Origin: an uncultured Clostridia bacterium
GTDB lineage: Bacteria > Bacillota > Clostridia > Oscillospirales > Acutalibacteraceae
Length of the DNA stretch: 15,611 bases
Direction: 5' to 3'
Assembly (NCBI GenBank): GCA_946628455.1
Contig: CAMOWP010000029.1
Span: 1 to 15,611, forward strand
Below the pieces are notes generated by a model. That model ran no database searches and was not told the DNA's origin. It was given only the letters and a program-made list of their open reading frames with translations. The first letter of the stretch is position 1, and every line of letters starts with the position of its first letter. Position numbers and translations under genes: made by a program. Shown here one piece after another: positions 1 to 7,019 of the stretch.

Positions 1-430
1 CCATAACACATAAACCGCCGCCGGTATAAATACCGCTGACGCTGGAAGTTGTCGTATAGCCTCCGATGATTTTTCCGTTTTCTCCGCTGTCTATGATATT
101 CAGCGTACCTTCTACGCGCATAACGTATCCGTGCTTTTGTTTAGCGGTAAGATTTTTGTTTACCTCAAAACCGTTTAAATCAAGCGTTGCGGTTACGCCG
201 CTCGGTACTGTCAGGATACTGCTGTCGTTCTTTACGGTATCCAAAACGTCCTCGCCGAGCGTAATATAGCCGCCGAGCGCCATTTTTTCTTTCAGCGCAG
301 ACCAGTTGTAAACAACCCACGGGTCTTCCACCGTTCCGCTGCCCGTTGTTGCCGTTTCACTTTCGGCAAATACGGGCGTTGCAGAAAACAGGAATATAAT
401 TGCAATCAGAAGCGCAGATATCCTTTTCAT
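1..430 (-). CDS. Secreted surface protein, N-terminal part (runs off the window)
   Basis: The reading frame opens at an ATG (428-430) and stays open to the left edge, so only about the first 143 residues are present. The protein starts MKRISALLIAIIFLFSA followed by TPVFA, a typical Sec signal peptide with cleavage expected after the AFA-like site near residue 22. The mature part begins with a Ser/Thr/Gly linker (SETATTGSGTVEDPW), then short beta-rich segments such as TLDLNGF and GTLNIIDSG. Such segments are seen in right-handed beta-helix or adhesin-like surface proteins of gut Clostridia. A GAAAGGAG ribosome binding site sits 7 bases upstream. The family cannot be named from this fragment, and the C-terminal anchor, if any, lies outside. 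Its promoter and a leader hairpin are listed separately. Confidence 0.75.
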   Translation of the reverse strand, partial: MKRISALLIAIIFLFSATPVFAESETATTGSGTVEDPWVVYNWSALKEKMALGGYITLGEDVLDTVKNDSSILTVPSGVTATLDLNGFEVNKNLTAKQKHGYVMRVEGTLNIIDSGENGKIIGGYTTTSSVSGIYTGGGLCVM

Positions 431-445
431 AATTTTACTCCTTTC

Positions 446-476
446 AAAAAAAGCAGCACTCCGAAAGGGTACTGCC
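446..476 (-). terminator. Terminator-like hairpin in the leader of the secreted-protein gene
   Basis: Read on the minus strand, GCAGTAC-CC-TTTC-GG-A-GTGCTGC forms a 9-bp stem with one G-U pair and one bulged A. Seven T's (plus-strand A's at 446-452) follow, and the Shine-Dalgarno sequence comes directly after. It lies between the promoter at 502-530 and the start codon at 430, so it would end transcription before the gene. The leader is only about 65 nt, too short for most metabolite riboswitches. It may be a simple attenuator or a barrier against read-through from telA. Confidence 0.6.
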
Positions 477-501
477 AAAAACATATTTACTTTACGTCTT
501 C

Positions 502-530
502 ATAGTATCACAATACATTCTCTGTGTAAA
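502..530 (-). promoter_or_regulatory. Sigma-70-type promoter of the secreted-protein gene
   Basis: On the minus strand TTTACA (525-530) and TACTAT (502-507) are separated by exactly 17 bp. Transcription would begin near 495, about 65 nt before the ATG at 430. Confidence 0.65.
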
Positions 531-537
531 GATAATA

Positions 538-577
538 TTGAAAAAAATTAAAGAGCCTTCCCTTGCGGGAAAGCTCC
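538..577 (-). terminator. Intrinsic terminator after telA
   Basis: On the minus strand GAGC-T-TTCCC, a GCAA loop, then GGGAA-G-GCTC makes a stem with one mismatch, followed by TTTAATTTTTTT. It begins about 14 bases after the telA stop codon and closes the four-gene operon. The other strand also has a T-rich tail, so it may work in both directions. Confidence 0.8.
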
Positions 578-590
578 GTTTTTATTTTAA

Positions 591-1733
591 CTATTCTTCG
601 TTATATTCTCTTGCCGCCTGAATTCTTTTAACTCTTTGTGTTCCCTCCTCGCCGATTTCAACGAAGGCGCGGACTGTATCAGCCATCTGAGGAAGAGCGT
701 TTCTCTTATACTCCTCGCACGCATCCATAACGTCGAATACCGTTCTGAAGGATTCCTGAAGAGTTTCAACGGCAATCATCGGATTTGCAGCCATTTCCTG
801 AATCTCTCCGCTCTGCTTACCGAGCATATTTGCGTTAGCCTTGATAATCTCGCTTGTGCTGTCATTAAGAGTGTTAACAGCCTTGAGAACAAGCTTCTGA
901 TTATAGAGCGCCTGAGCGCACATAACGCCGATTCTGAGCGCCGCAACGGAAACCTGCTTTGCTCTTTCAACGCCTCTGATAAGCTCGTTATTGTTTCTGC
1001 GGATAACGTCTATTGCGCCGATTCCCTGATAGTTAACAACAGCAAGAGTTCCCATATCCATAATCTTCTGCCTGAGCGGGAAGAGCACCTCGGATTCAAA
1101 GAATTCAATCTTTCTGTCGTCAACGCCCTGCATTTTTGCATTTTCGATTGCAGCTGCAAGGGCTGAATCGAACTCGTTACCCATAGCGATATATTCGTTA
1201 AGCTTAACGGTTTCTGTTTCAAGCGCCTGCTGCTCAATAAGAAGGGTTTTATTATCGTTTTTAAGCTGCTTTTCGCCGTTTGAAATCACGTCGATAATTC
1301 CGTCGATAACAGCGTCAGCCTTCTCATACTTGGTAAAATATCTTCTTACGGGGTTGAGAATTTTGTTTTTGATTCCCTCTGAAAAATTGATTCCGCTCGG
1401 GTCAAGGCTTTTCATCTGAACTGAAAGCTCGGTAAGATTTGTTGCAACAACGCCTGTTTCGTCGCTGTTATTTTTGAAGGTTGCAATGCGCTTTGCAAGG
1501 AAATCGTTTTTTCTGTTGCTGGCAACTATTGCGTCCTCGCCGAAGCTTTCAATCGTTTTGATAACCTGATTCTTCTGCTCGAGGTCGGAAAGGTCAAGCT
1601 TCATAATTGCTTCAACCTGGGAATCAGCCGCGGTAACGAGCGCTTCGTTTCTCTCCTCGTCAACCTTAACCTTCTCCTCTACCTCTGTTTTAATCTCCTC
1701 TTTTGTCGGGAGTGAAAGTGAAAATTCAGCCAT
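591..1733 (-). CDS. telA: TelA family protein (toxic anion resistance / envelope stress)
   Basis: This encodes a 380-residue, soluble, almost wholly alpha-helical protein without signal peptide or membrane segment. Length and composition fit the TelA family (PF05816; TelA and Bacillus YaaN/YceH). Recognisable parts are the early LDLSDLEQKNQVIKTIESFG region, the MKSLDPSGI segment near the middle and the long C-terminal helices (LRIGVMCAQALYNQ, ANANMLGKQSGEIQEMA). The family is linked to resistance to tellurite and cell-wall-active agents, but its biochemical action is not settled. I chose the ATG at 1731-1733 because AAAGGAG lies 7 bases upstream. A longer frame to 1829 would translate through a palindromic repeat and has no matching ribosome site. 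It is the last gene of the operon, as xpaC-telA pairs often are in Bacillota. Confidence 0.9.
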   Translation of the reverse strand: MAEFSLSLPTKEEIKTEVEEKVKVDEERNEALVTAADSQVEAIMKLDLSDLEQKNQVIKTIESFGEDAIVASNRKNDFLAKRIATFKNNSDETGVVATNLTELSVQMKSLDPSGINFSEGIKNKILNPVRRYFTKYEKADAVIDGIIDVISNGEKQLKNDNKTLLIEQQALETETVKLNEYIAMGNEFDSALAAAIENAKMQGVDDRKIEFFESEVLFPLRQKIMDMGTLAVVNYQGIGAIDVIRRNNNELIRGVERAKQVSVAALRIGVMCAQALYNQKLVLKAVNTLNDSTSEIIKANANMLGKQSGEIQEMAANPMIAVETLQESFRTVFDVMDACEEYKRNALPQMADTVRAFVEIGEEGTQRVKRIQAAREYNEE

Positions 1734-1773
1734 AGTTTTACTCCTTTTTGTTTTACAGTCAGTTGTTTTATCT

Positions 1774-1805
1774 TGTACGGGAGGGCACGGAGACCCTCCC
1801 CTACA
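1774..1805. repeat. Short intergenic palindrome (REP/MITE-like candidate)
   Basis: TGTACGGGAGGG (1774-1785) and CCCTCCCCTACA (1794-1805) are inverted copies matching at 11 of 12 positions around an 8-base loop. It sits in the 106-bp gap between the VWA gene and telA, with no T-tract on either side, so it is not an ordinary terminator. Similar 'TGTAGGGG...CCCGTAC' palindromes are, as I recall, dispersed in intergenic regions of Oscillospirales genomes. Only one copy is seen here. Confidence 0.5.
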
Positions 1806-1839
1806 GTTTATAATAGAGGGACGCCGCACTCTGCGAGTA

Positions 1840-3528
1840 TTAAAGCTCTGCGTTAAACAGGTTTTTAATCTTGTAGATTACATCGTCGGTTGTTGCGGAA
1901 ATTGAAGCCGCCTCGTTAATCTTTGAGATTTCGCCGAGGGTGTCCATATTAGCTCCCGTTCCGTAGCCGATTGTGTAAACAGGGATGTTCAGGCCGTCAA
2001 CCGCCTTGTCTATATCGTCAAGGCCGAGATACTCGTTTGGCTCGCCGTCCGTCAGAACGAAAAGCATTGGCTTTGCGTTGGGATGGTCAACAAGAGCCTC
2101 GTCAAGCATTTTGAGCCCTACCACTATTCCGCTGTACATTGCCGTTCCGCCGCCCGCGGTAAGATTCTGGACTGCGCCCTTGAAATACGCCTTCTGATTG
2201 AGGTCAAATTTAGCTATATCAAGCTGCTTTGTAACCTCATCGTCATATGTGATAAGGCCTACGTACGCGTCGTTCTTGATATAATTAATGCTGTTTACAA
2301 GCGATGACTTAAGGGTATTAAGCGGCTCGCCGTCCATTGAGCCCGAGGTGTCAACAACGAATACGGAAACTATCTCCTGGCCGTTATCCTTGTTATCCTT
2401 CCAGAGCTTTTGAGCCGCGATACAGGTTTTGCCGTCAGGCATAGCCATATTTGATTTATAGCCGAGCTCGTTGTTGAAGCCGTATTTCTTTGCAAGCTTC
2501 TGGGAGGAATCGTTTTTGCAGAACTCGGCAAATTTCTTAAGAGTCTGCTCCTTATCGTCGGAGAGCACGCCTATCTGATAAAGCGGATTGTTATGCTCTG
2601 CGCCGAACGGAATGAAGGAATAAGAGGAGAGCGACTTGTCGTTGATATATGTCTGATACTCCATAATAAATCCGTCAAGCACGCCCGATTCTGCAGATTC
2701 TCTCATCTGAAGCGTTGTAAACGAAACAAGCGGAACGTTCTTCTGGAATGCGTTGAAGCCTTCAACTGCGCTTTCGCTTAAAATATTCTTGCTGTCAGCC
2801 GCATAAAGCGTACTGATGAGGAAATTAAGGCCTGTTGCGCTTGCATACGGGTTTGTGTAGCCCATTGTGATAACGCCTTCCTGGGTTGCCTTTACTACTG
2901 TTGAAAAATCAACCTTTCCGTATTTTTCCTTTATTGTTTTCTGAGCGTTTTTTGAAAGCAGGATGCCCGCAGTGTTGCCGAGAAGCTGCTTTTCAACCAT
3001 ATTGATTTTAACTCCGCTTGAGGCAATCATCTCGCCGAAGAATTCATTAGACGGAGTATATGCGTCAGGGGTGTAAACGTTTGCGTTGATATACTCAACG
3101 GCAGTTCCCGTTGCAAGAGAGCGGACCGAAACGCTCATTTTCTTTCCGTCTACTCTGTAGCCCTTGGCGTTGAAATCCTCCGCAACATCGTTGAGCCAGC
3201 CGTCTGTGCCACTTCCGCCCTTTTCGGTTGAGGTGAAGATTTCAACGTTCACATCGCCCCTGCCTGTAACTGTAAGCGGATATGTTTTTTCAATGTTCGG
3301 CAGCTCGTCTGCGATATTGCTTGTTACCGAATCAATCGGAGCCTTCTGAGGGGAGGCTGTTTCGATATCGATTTTGCCGTAAAGCTTATTGAGCTGCTTA
3401 ACTGCTTCCTCGCGGGAAATAGTGCTTTGAGACTTGCCGACATTCTTTGTTTTGCTGATGCCGACGCCTACGATACCTGCAACTACAATTGCAATAGCTA
3501 CAAGAGCAGCAATAATCTTTTTGTTCAT
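1840..3528 (-). CDS. Membrane-anchored solute-binding-like domain fused to a VWA domain
   Basis: This 562-residue protein has one N-terminal hydrophobic segment (residues 5-23) that lacks a lipobox and probably acts as an uncleaved anchor. Residues about 90-360 look like an extracellular periplasmic-binding-protein fold (SBP_bac_11-like): VNVEIFTSTEKGGSGTDGWLNDVAEDF is split over the first strand and helix, later followed by GVITMGYTNPYASATGLNFL-type segments. Residues about 386-560 are a von Willebrand A domain with a complete metal-ion site: D393-T-S395-G-S397, T462 and D494 (LTDGEPN). The protein probably displays a ligand-binding and a protein-binding domain outside the membrane. The start has AAGGAG 7 bases upstream. 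It lies between an XpaC-like gene and telA, a neighbourhood known for TelA-type stress modules. The ligand is unknown. Confidence 0.85.
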   Translation of the reverse strand: MNKKIIAALVAIAIVVAGIVGVGISKTKNVGKSQSTISREEAVKQLNKLYGKIDIETASPQKAPIDSVTSNIADELPNIEKTYPLTVTGRGDVNVEIFTSTEKGGSGTDGWLNDVAEDFNAKGYRVDGKKMSVSVRSLATGTAVEYINANVYTPDAYTPSNEFFGEMIASSGVKINMVEKQLLGNTAGILLSKNAQKTIKEKYGKVDFSTVVKATQEGVITMGYTNPYASATGLNFLISTLYAADSKNILSESAVEGFNAFQKNVPLVSFTTLQMRESAESGVLDGFIMEYQTYINDKSLSSYSFIPFGAEHNNPLYQIGVLSDDKEQTLKKFAEFCKNDSSQKLAKKYGFNNELGYKSNMAMPDGKTCIAAQKLWKDNKDNGQEIVSVFVVDTSGSMDGEPLNTLKSSLVNSINYIKNDAYVGLITYDDEVTKQLDIAKFDLNQKAYFKGAVQNLTAGGGTAMYSGIVVGLKMLDEALVDHPNAKPMLFVLTDGEPNEYLGLDDIDKAVDGLNIPVYTIGYGTGANMDTLGEISKINEAASISATTDDVIYKIKNLFNAEL

Positions 3529-3543
3529 TTCATTCTCCTTATT

Positions 3544-4275
3544 TTAGTTACCGTAATACTTTGTGTTTTTGATTAACTCCTTCATCTCTGCAAGAATCTG
3601 GATGTTTTCCATTGACTGATTATTGATGTCGTCAAGCTTAGAAATTTCAAGAATCAGGTTGTCAATAAGTGTTATTATATCCTCGTTTCTTTTTATGATT
3701 GAATCAACGTACTGAAAATGCTCGTTATAAATTTCAAACTTGAGCCGCTTGCTGTCCTCAGGCAGATTAAGCTCGTTTTTTCTGAGCTTGATAAATTCGT
3801 CCTCGTCAAATACGGTTATTCTGTTAACAGCCTTTTTAGTGTTATCGTAAAACAGGGAAATAACCTCGTCTATTGTTGTTTTGAATTTGATATAGGTCAT
3901 TTCGGTTTTATCAAAATTCTGCTCAAGGATAACCTCAAGGCTCGCCTGCTTAGGCGCAAGCCTTTTAATCTGGCTTTCAAGAACGCTTATCTGATTTGTG
4001 AAATCCTGCTTATAAGCAAGGTCGTTAAGCGCTTTGATATATTCCTTCGGCGATTTAAGCTCGTTTTTATCAACAAGCTTCGTTTTCTTCGGGGCGCCTG
4101 CAAGAAGCAGATAATTAACAACAAGAAACACCGCAATAATCACAACAAGTACGATGTAAAACGCTGCTTTTCTCGGGGAGAGCCCCACGAAGCCCGGCGA
4201 AAACAGATAAATGCAAACGCCCGCAAGCACTAAGTTAAAAACGGCAATTATCAGAATGCTCGGTTTATTTTTCAT
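3544..4275 (-). CDS. XpaC-like membrane protein with helical cytosolic tail
   Basis: This encodes 243 residues: two N-terminal transmembrane segments (about 6-25 and 38-60), then a charged, mostly helical cytosolic part of about 180 residues. The tail includes KEYIKALNDLAYKQ and a long C-terminal helical stretch ending NTKYYGN. The layout and the position upstream of telA fit the XpaC family (PF10112, the misleadingly named 5-bromo-4-chloroindolyl phosphate hydrolysis proteins), as in Bacillus xpaC-yaaN. I see no catalytic motif. The ATG at 4273-4275 was chosen over a TTG at 4282-4284, because GGAGG sits 9 bases before the ATG but directly abuts the TTG. The gene overlaps the end of the DUF1836 gene by 11 bp, which suggests translational coupling. 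The XpaC assignment is moderate. Confidence 0.7.
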   Translation of the reverse strand: MKNKPSILIIAVFNLVLAGVCIYLFSPGFVGLSPRKAAFYIVLVVIIAVFLVVNYLLLAGAPKKTKLVDKNELKSPKEYIKALNDLAYKQDFTNQISVLESQIKRLAPKQASLEVILEQNFDKTEMTYIKFKTTIDEVISLFYDNTKKAVNRITVFDEDEFIKLRKNELNLPEDSKRLKFEIYNEHFQYVDSIIKRNEDIITLIDNLILEISKLDDINNQSMENIQILAEMKELIKNTKYYGN

Positions 4276-4843
4276 TCGCCTCAACCTCCATTTCGCTGAA
4301 TTTTGAATCTGCCTTTGCTTTGTATACCGACGCCGTGTAGGCGTAAATCATAACCGTCATAGCGTCGCTCAGTGTCTTGATGTCCTTTTTATTTTTTGAT
4401 GTATAATTTGCAAGCTCGTTTTTTACAAGCTGCGGTATCTCTTCAATAGTCGGCTGCTTTTCGTAGCACTGTGTTATGATATCGCAGAAATAATCATATA
4501 GCTTATCCTCTGAGATTATATCGTCGCTCTCATCGTCTGCGCTGCCGTTTACCATTTTCATAAGCTCGCCGATTCTGTCAATCTGCATACAGTCTCTCAG
4601 CGCCGATATAAGCAGAATTCTTGCAAGCTGGCGTTCGTGGTACTTTTTCTTTACGGGCCTTGCAACGTAGCCGCGCTTAACCCAGTTCTGAATTGTTGAA
4701 GGCTCAAGCCCCGTTATTTTGCAAACCTGACCGAGCGCAAGCCCGTCCGCCGCCTGGATTATAGGGAGGAGGAGCGAAAACATACTCCCTCTTTCCGTAT
4801 ATTCAAGAAGCGTTCCCGGAATTAATTTCTGCATCACAGTCAC
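4265..4843 (-). CDS. DUF1836 family DNA-binding protein, likely operon regulator
   Basis: This encodes 192 residues. Residues about 32-100 form a MerR-like helix-turn-helix region: LALGQVCKITGLEPSTIQNW covers the recognition part, followed by VKRGYVARPVKKKYHERQLARI and a helix with MQIDRIGELMKMVNG. This pattern is typical of DUF1836 (PF08876) proteins of Clostridia. The C-terminal half is helical and may bind a ligand or dimerise. The start is ambiguous: GTG at 4841-4843, GTG at 4835-4837 or ATG at 4832-4834 are all in frame. An AAAGAAAGG ribosome site lies 4 to 13 bases upstream of these, and the longest is given. As first gene behind a strong promoter with an inverted repeat over the -35 box, it may control its own operon; that is inference. 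Confidence 0.8.
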   Translation of the reverse strand: MTVMQKLIPGTLLEYTERGSMFSLLLPIIQAADGLALGQVCKITGLEPSTIQNWVKRGYVARPVKKKYHERQLARILLISALRDCMQIDRIGELMKMVNGSADDESDDIISEDKLYDYFCDIITQCYEKQPTIEEIPQLVKNELANYTSKNKKDIKTLSDAMTVMIYAYTASVYKAKADSKFSEMEVEANEK

Positions 4844-4869
4844 ACGACCTTTCTTTCCGAGTTTACCTG

Positions 4870-4898
4870 ATTATATCACAAGTTCATTTGACTGTCAA
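4870..4898 (-). promoter_or_regulatory. Perfect consensus promoter of the DUF1836-XpaC-VWA-TelA operon
   Basis: On the minus strand TTGACA (4893-4898) and TATAAT (4870-4875) are both exact consensus boxes with a 17-bp spacer. The predicted start is near 4863, giving a 5' leader of only about 20 nt. TTGAC-T-GTCAA, a 5-bp inverted repeat, covers the -35 box and could be an operator. Confidence 0.9.
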
Positions 4899-4933
4899 TA
4901 GTGTTCTTAAGATTTTACAATGTGTTCACAAAT

Positions 4934-4961
4934 AAAAAACGGCTGCTCAGCAGTCGTTTTT
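4934..4961 (-). terminator. Terminator overlapping the end of the 7-TM protein gene
   Basis: The hairpin CGACTGCT-G-AGCAGCCG (minus strand, one mismatch) is flanked by A5 and T6, giving a long stem with a T-rich tail towards the DUF1836 promoter. The stop codon of the upstream coding region (4947-4949) lies inside the stem. It ends the operon that runs from 8909. Confidence 0.8.
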
Positions 4962-5681
4962 GTCAGGCTTTTTCAAATCGTTTCTGGCTCTTTTAATTAT
5001 TTTTACCTCAATTATAATGATAGAAGCAACCGCCAGGAAAATGCTCTCCTTATGCTCGCTTATCCTTATGATGAGATACACTGCAGGCATCATTAAAAGA
5101 AAATACAAATTCATTAGCGCCAGAACTATTTCTCTTAGCTTTTTAATCTCATAGAGCTTAATTTTATCCCGCATTTTGTAAAGGATTGCAGCCGCCGCGC
5201 CGATTATCACAAGCTCAATAATAATAAATACAAAGTGGCGGTCCGCCCAGAGCATTGAAATGTTGTAATATTTTTTTAAGCATACATAAACGAACGTAAC
5301 AAAAGCAAAGAGATAATAAGCTGCGCAAAGGTAAAAGCGCCTTAAGCTCTTTTCGCTTTTGAAATCATTGGTGAATATTCCGTCAACCGTGAAAATTCCG
5401 AGCATACCTGCAAGCTCGGGGAAAGCCAGAGTCGGATTCAATACGCTTAAAACAACGCCCGCAACAGCCATAAGCTTAAACGCCTTTTCCCTGTCCTTAA
5501 GAGACATCATTGCGACAAAAATTGCAAACGCCGCATTGGCGGTAAGCGCACCCATAAAGCCCCAAAAATCCGCAATCGGATTTATCAGGAAAAACAGCGA
5601 GCCGCGGAACAGCTGATACGCAAGATATACAATTGTAACTAAAACGCCCGGGAGCGCTCTAAGCCTTTTTGATTCTTCCAT
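4947..5681 (-). CDS. Polytopic membrane protein of unknown function (about 7 TM)
   Basis: This encodes 244 residues, strongly hydrophobic, with about seven predicted membrane segments separated by short basic loops such as KDREKAFK, KMRDKIKLYEIKKL and a basic tail KIIKRARNDLKKPDK. I recognise no enzyme motif and do not assign a family. The ATG at 5679-5681 (MEESKRL) is preceded by AAAGGA at 8 bases. A longer frame to 5828 would overlap the neighbouring gene by over 130 bp without any ribosome site. The gene follows the 10-TM protein gene by 16 bp, so the two are co-transcribed and may work together, for example in lipid-linked sugar or envelope metabolism. That last point is only suggested by the company of a GT-C-like neighbour. 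Confidence 0.7.
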   Translation of the reverse strand: MEESKRLRALPGVLVTIVYLAYQLFRGSLFFLINPIADFWGFMGALTANAAFAIFVAMMSLKDREKAFKLMAVAGVVLSVLNPTLAFPELAGMLGIFTVDGIFTNDFKSEKSLRRFYLCAAYYLFAFVTFVYVCLKKYYNISMLWADRHFVFIIIELVIIGAAAAILYKMRDKIKLYEIKKLREIVLALMNLYFLLMMPAVYLIIRISEHKESIFLAVASIIIIEVKIIKRARNDLKKPDKNDC

Positions 5682-5697
5682 TATGATATCCTTTGTA

Positions 5698-6996
5698 TTA
5701 TGAATAAGCGTGAGAGTGAATAAAAATATAGGTTGAAAAGTAAATTGCCACCTGCCAGTATCTGCTGACAAAAATCTTTTCATACATCCATTTAAGCTGC
5801 TTTTCTCGCACGGCAACGTACAAAACAAGCGTAAACTGAACTAAAAATGCGTGGCCTGCCCACCTTACGACATCGGCAGCAGAAAGCGCTCCGCCGATAA
5901 GAGTGTAATAATACTGCAGCAGCATAAGAACGTAAACTAATTTCTTAGAGCCCTTGCTCTCACGTATCATATGCCTCCAGAAAGCAGTAAAAACAACCAT
6001 TAGCGGAGAACAGATTAAAATAAATATTATAAGAGTAAAAATCAGGCTCGGGTTGATAGTATAAAATCTGAGATTAAACGCAAGCTGAGAAATAACCTTT
6101 CCGTAAAGCTGACTCGCTTCAGCTGAAAGCTTTCCGTCAAGGAACGGGAATACCTGCTCTGGAGAAATCCACACATATTCGTTAGGCGGATAGGTGTCAT
6201 AAAGCGTTGCGTCAAAATAAACGGTATAATTATATCCCGCCTTATCCCTTTGCGCCATAATTTTATCAAACTCTTCCATTGAATAAACGAGATTTGATTT
6301 TTCATAAATAAGAAAATACGAAAACAGAAAAGCGGTTACTCCTGCAGAGAGCACGAAGATTATTACATAACCTATTCTCTCGCCCTTTTTTTCGGCAAAG
6401 CACGACTCGTATAAAAGAACAAGCGCAAATGCAATCAAAGCGCAAAGCGCCGATGAAAAATGAATAAGAAGCGAAGCAATAAAAACTAACGGAATAAGAT
6501 ATTTCAGATACTTGTTTCTGATAATCAGGAAAAATACCGCTCCGAAATAGAGCCAGTATGTATCAAGCATACCGAACTGCTCTGTATGAATGGCAAAGGT
6601 TGAAGGGCCCGAAAGGAAAAACATCGCAAGAATAGTCATTGCAGACCTTTCGTTTTTTGTCTTTTGCGCAGCAACAACGCTTGCAACAGAAAGCGACAGT
6701 ACTGCAAAGAATATCAGCATTAAAATAATCAGATATAAATTGAGCTGATTTTCATAAACCTCTTTGAAGAAAAGATGATAGATTGCGCCGGGCAGAAGCT
6801 TGGTGCAAAAGCCCATACTGTAATCGACAAGGTGGTGAGAATACGTTGAGGCGTCAACCCTCCATTCGCTTATGGGAGCTATAAACAGGTGGTTGTAAAT
6901 TACAATAAACGCAAAGAAGAATGTAAAATAAAATAAGGTGGTGTGCTTAAAGTAAAAATCATTGTAAAGCTTTTTTGCAATTGATTTTGTTCTCAT
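5698..6996 (-). CDS. Large multi-pass membrane protein, GT-C-like
   Basis: This encodes 432 residues with about ten hydrophobic segments (roughly residues 18-40, 87-110, 118-136, 145-160, 165-200 as two, 207-230, 316-340, 354-372 and 376-396). One large non-hydrophobic loop lies at about 231-315. This build, with aromatic residues and an early external stretch containing W-R-V-D-A-S, resembles GT-C-fold glycosyltransferases or EpsG-like polymerases, but I see no diagnostic motif, so this is only a possibility. The start ATG (6994-6996) has AGGAGGTG 6-7 bases upstream. The gene begins 23 bp after the 629-residue membrane protein gene, without a promoter or terminator in the gap. Confidence 0.7.
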   Translation of the reverse strand: MRTKSIAKKLYNDFYFKHTTLFYFTFFFAFIVIYNHLFIAPISEWRVDASTYSHHLVDYSMGFCTKLLPGAIYHLFFKEVYENQLNLYLIILMLIFFAVLSLSVASVVAAQKTKNERSAMTILAMFFLSGPSTFAIHTEQFGMLDTYWLYFGAVFFLIIRNKYLKYLIPLVFIASLLIHFSSALCALIAFALVLLYESCFAEKKGERIGYVIIFVLSAGVTAFLFSYFLIYEKSNLVYSMEEFDKIMAQRDKAGYNYTVYFDATLYDTYPPNEYVWISPEQVFPFLDGKLSAEASQLYGKVISQLAFNLRFYTINPSLIFTLIIFILICSPLMVVFTAFWRHMIRESKGSKKLVYVLMLLQYYYTLIGGALSAADVVRWAGHAFLVQFTLVLYVAVREKQLKWMYEKIFVSRYWQVAIYFSTYIFIHSHAYS

Positions 6997-7019
6997 AATT
7001 ACACCTCCTTATCTAAAAT

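Noticed and set aside
636..1166. 176-codon open frame on the plus strand
   Set aside because: It is antisense to telA, has no ribosome site or promoter, and its product resembles no family; it reflects codon usage of the true gene.
1734..1829. Longer telA frame giving 32 extra N-terminal residues
   Set aside because: It translates through the GC-rich palindrome, has no ribosome site at its start, and the ATG at 1731-1733 has an ideal AAAGGAG.
4276..4284. TTG start for the XpaC-like protein
   Set aside because: GGAGG touches the TTG directly with no spacing, while the ATG 9 bases further in is well placed.
5682..5828. Longer start for the 7-TM protein inside the neighbouring gene
   Set aside because: The added stretch is out-of-frame sequence of the upstream gene and has no ribosome site; the ATG at 5679-5681 has AAAGGA and leaves a normal 16-bp gap.
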